Shown piece after piece: positions 5,210 through 6,648 of a stretch of 6,648 nucleotides of DNA. Location of the stretch: NCBI GenBank assembly GCA_900554085.1, contig USGA01000038.1, positions 1 to 6,648 of the forward strand, written 5' to 3'. The position numbers and the translations under genes are program-made. The notes under the pieces were generated by a model, which was not told the origin of the DNA, did not search any database, and worked only from the letters and a program-made list of their open reading frames with translations. Each line of letters begins with the position of its first letter. Position 1 is the first letter of the stretch. Source of the DNA: an uncultured Clostridia bacterium. GTDB lineage: Bacteria > Bacillota > Clostridia > Christensenellales > CAG-917.

Positions 5210-5273
5210 GCGGAGCCTGCCACGCCCGAGCACTAGACGCGCAAAACGCTTCGCAGCATACGGGGCACTCCGC
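5210..5273 (-). other. Structured leader hairpin upstream of tyrS
   Basis: On the minus strand GCGGAG-TGCC-CCG (5261-5273) can pair with CGG, GGCA and CTCCGC (5210-5228), giving 6, 4 and 3 bp helices separated by bulges on the downstream arm. The outer GGTG and CACC nearby could extend the fold. It ends 36 nt before the tyrS start. It could be a regulatory leader for tyrS. The T-box sequence that binds uncharged tRNA is not visible, and no promoter of good quality is seen before it. Confidence 0.35.
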
Positions 5274-5293
5274 CCACCCTCTTCGGGCTATAG

Positions 5294-5321
5294 TCAAAGC
5301 GCACAGTTAAGCGCGCTTTGA
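5294..5321. other. 9-bp stem-loop between rubredoxin and tyrS
   Basis: TCAAAGCGC (5294-5302) and GCGCTTTGA (5313-5321) are perfect inverted copies around a 10-nt loop. On the minus strand a run of six T comes before the stem (5321-5326), not after it, so it is not a standard intrinsic terminator in that direction. A further pair, GACTG/CAGTC, lies just after the rubredoxin stop. The region probably ends the rubredoxin transcript or opens the tyrS leader. Confidence 0.4.
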
Positions 5322-5373
5322 AAAAAGGTTATTGAATCTGACTGTGATTATTCGCGGCCTTTGCCGCAGTCGG

Positions 5374-5529
5374 TTATTCCTCGGCGAATTCGTCCTTGCC
5401 CACTCCGCAAAGGGGGCAAACGTAATCCTCGGGCAGGTCTTCCCATTTGGTGCCCGCGGCGATACCGCTTTCGGGCTCACCGAGTTCTTCGTCGTAAACG
5501 TATCCGCAAACCTGGCAAACGTATTTCAT
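5374..5529 (-). CDS. Rubredoxin
   Basis: A complete 51-residue rubredoxin, the classical size. Two knuckles bind one iron atom: C5-x2-C8-GYVYD at the N-terminus and C38-P-L-C41-GVGKDEF at the C-terminus, with the family's GIAAGTKWEDLPEDY stretch (22-36) between them. It carries single electrons in the cytosol, in anaerobes typically to superoxide reductase, rubrerythrin, flavodiiron proteins or similar detoxification enzymes; none of these partners is in the window. The start is set by AAGGAG 6 nt before ATG 5527-5529. It lies 24 nt downstream of the membrane-protein gene with no terminator between them, so the two are probably co-transcribed. No signal peptide is present. The identification is essentially certain; the physiological partner is unknown. 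Confidence 0.98.
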   Translation of the reverse strand: MKYVCQVCGYVYDEELGEPESGIAAGTKWEDLPEDYVCPLCGVGKDEFAEE

Positions 5530-5553
5530 TGTTATCTCCTTGATTGTCGTTGC

Positions 5554-6477
5554 TCAGCGGACAATGTCCGTCTGGGCGTAGTATTTGAGGTTCTTGAGGC
5601 ACTCTTCGGCTTCCGCGCGGGTCGCCTTGTCGGGACCGATGTAGGTGTTGAGGTTGCGCACGAGTTTGTAGTGATATGCGCCGTCCTCACCCTCGACGGA
5701 GAAAGCGCCGACGAGCACGTGTTTCTTGAAGCGTTTGATTGCCGCAAGGCAGTATTCCCTTCTGCGGTAATTTTCGCTGGCGTACAGCATCGCGCCCTTG
5801 TTGGAATACAGCGTGAAGAACGCTTCTTCGCCCTGCGTGCCGACAACGTACTGACCGTAAATCGCAGCGGCGATATCGGGCTTGGCGGAAAGGGGCGCGC
5901 GCGGGGCTTTGGGCTTGGAAAGAATGGGTGCCGAAGGAGGCATAACCTTTTTCACAACGGGAGGAGGAGGCACGGGCAGATAGGTTTTCTGCACATACAC
6001 GGGTGCCTTGCCGGGGAAATAACATCCCTCGAGGGGGTCGTAATAATAACCCGCAAACTCACCCTCGTAGTTGCTCCAGTCGCCCTGGCGTTCGTCCACG
6101 GGACGGCTGTTGGCGGCAATGGGATTCTCGGGGTCGAGCACGAAAACCTTTTCGTCGGAATAAGTCTCGGGAGCGCGGTTTCTCCTGAGGGCTTCCTCCT
6201 GCGCCTCGGGAGTCACGCGGCGACGCCTGACGTATCCTTCGGGTATATACAGGGCTTCGTCGGCGGAAACCGCGGGCTGAGCGGCACGGGCGGGCTCTGC
6301 ACCTGCTTGAGCGGCGGGAGCGGAATCTGCCTGCTTTACGACTGCGGGCGTCTTATCGCGGTGACGCTTGCCGTACACCGCCGCCACGATGAGCGTGATG
6401 ACCGCGAAAACGAGCACGACAGCAAGCACGATGAAGAACACCAGTTGCACCGTGGTAAGGTTCTCGAAAAAAGACAT
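5554..6477 (-). CDS. Membrane-anchored protein with C-terminal YegP/DUF1508-like repeats, function unknown
   Basis: A 307-residue protein that I cannot name. Residues 10-35 form one strongly hydrophobic membrane helix followed by KRHRDK, so by the positive-inside rule the rest should be cytosolic. Residues 43-70 are alanine-rich and disordered-looking; 143-155 hold YYYDPLEGCYF; 160-200 are proline-rich with a run of four prolines. The C-terminus (about 207-304) looks like two divergent YegP/DUF1508-type repeats: F-x-L-Y-S-x-K-G with Y-A-S-E-x-Y and a helix (219-254), then Y-H-Y-K-L-V with a matching helix (266-301). In that family the repeat is a small beta-beta-beta-alpha unit of unclear role. 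ATG 6475-6477 is chosen for GAGGG 8 nt upstream and the directly following membrane helix, over a start 14 codons upstream. It is the first gene of a unit with rubredoxin. The repeat assignment is by eye. Confidence 0.75.
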   Translation of the reverse strand: MSFFENLTTVQLVFFIVLAVVLVFAVITLIVAAVYGKRHRDKTPAVVKQADSAPAAQAGAEPARAAQPAVSADEALYIPEGYVRRRRVTPEAQEEALRRNRAPETYSDEKVFVLDPENPIAANSRPVDERQGDWSNYEGEFAGYYYDPLEGCYFPGKAPVYVQKTYLPVPPPPVVKKVMPPSAPILSKPKAPRAPLSAKPDIAAAIYGQYVVGTQGEEAFFTLYSNKGAMLYASENYRRREYCLAAIKRFKKHVLVGAFSVEGEDGAYHYKLVRNLNTYIGPDKATRAEAEECLKNLKYYAQTDIVR

Positions 6478-6485
6478 AATGCGTA

Positions 6486-6492
6486 CCCTCAC
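6486..6492 (-). promoter_or_regulatory. Ribosome binding site fixing the membrane-protein start
   Basis: GTGAGGG on the minus strand lies 8 nt before ATG 6475-6477. It supports this start over an in-frame one 14 codons upstream. Confidence 0.65.
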
Positions 6493-6543
6493 ACTTTTGG
6501 AAGTCGGGCGGACGTACACTAACCCCCACCCTTATTCGTTGCC

Positions 6544-6572
6544 ATTGTAACACATACGCGCGCACATAGCAA
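6544..6572 (-). promoter_or_regulatory. Extended -10 promoter of the membrane protein-rubredoxin unit
   Basis: On the minus strand TTGCTA (6567-6572; 4 of 6) and TACAAT (6544-6549; 5 of 6) are exactly 17 bp apart, and TGT precedes the -10 box, giving the extended TGnTACAAT form. Initiation near 6537 leaves a leader of about 60 nt. Confidence 0.7.
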
Positions 6573-6590
6573 CATTTTTTTATTTCCGCG

Positions 6591-6648
6591 TCAGGCAAAG
6601 GCAAACACCGTGCACAACACCGCCCCGACCGCCGCGACCGAGCACAGC
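6591..6648 (-). CDS. C-terminus of a probable membrane protein (runs off the right edge)
   Basis: Eighteen codons and a TGA stop (6591-6593) remain. They encode LCSVAAVGAVLCTVFAFA, almost wholly hydrophobic and long enough for most of a membrane helix. The next gene on the strand has its own promoter just downstream. The fragment is too short for a family assignment, and a chance open frame cannot be excluded. Confidence 0.4.
   Translation of the reverse strand, partial: LCSVAAVGAVLCTVFAFA

Noticed and set aside
5332..6522. Open plus-strand frame of 396 codons opposite rubredoxin and the membrane protein
   Set aside because: The minus strand holds a certain rubredoxin and a well-started membrane protein with promoter and ribosome sites; the plus frame is their shadow.

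Overview
The window reads as a stretch of chromosome from an anaerobic Bacillota, probably class Clostridia. Reasons: strong AGGAG ribosome sites 6 nt before starts, a classical small rubredoxin, a bacterial TyrS with HVGH and KMGKT motifs, RecX, a YigZ/IMPACT-family protein, and moderately GC-rich coding DNA broken by AT-richer intergenic DNA. The lineage call is inference and I would not go below class. Every convincing gene lies on the minus strand, so transcription runs right to left; the long plus-strand open frames are antisense shadows.

Layout in transcription order. The right edge holds the last 18 codons of a probable membrane protein (6591-6648). A good extended -10 promoter (6544-6572) then drives a two-gene unit: a single-pass membrane-anchored protein of unknown role with a C-terminal pair of YegP/DUF1508-like repeats (5554-6477), and, 24 nt downstream, a rubredoxin (5374-5529). 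A 200-nt gap with strong dyads leads to tyrS (3962-5173), which ends at a clean intrinsic terminator (3901-3930). A gene-poor stretch follows. It contains one 38-codon ORF (3696-3812) whose N-terminus recalls, from memory, a Firmicutes surface-protein family, a possible terminator, an 11-bp inverted repeat, and a near-consensus promoter (3467-3495) for yigZ (2657-3304). Next comes a 378-nt gap packed with palindromes, then a promoter and branched-chain aminotransferase ilvE (1220-2278), closed by a strong terminator (1184-1213). recX (487-1032) and the first 128 codons of an NAD(P)H-hydrate dehydratase gene (1-385) end the window.

The genes are mostly housekeeping: translation (TyrS), amino acid metabolism (IlvE), control of recombination (RecX), nicotinamide nucleotide repair (NnrD), redox (rubredoxin). 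I do not see a new multi-gene system. The best leads are the palindrome cluster before ilvE, with three copies of ACACG-NNN-CGTGT and hairpins that compete for the same bases; the short ORF at 3696-3812; and the uncharacterised membrane protein transcribed with rubredoxin. No rRNA, tRNA, CRISPR array, transposase or phage gene was seen.
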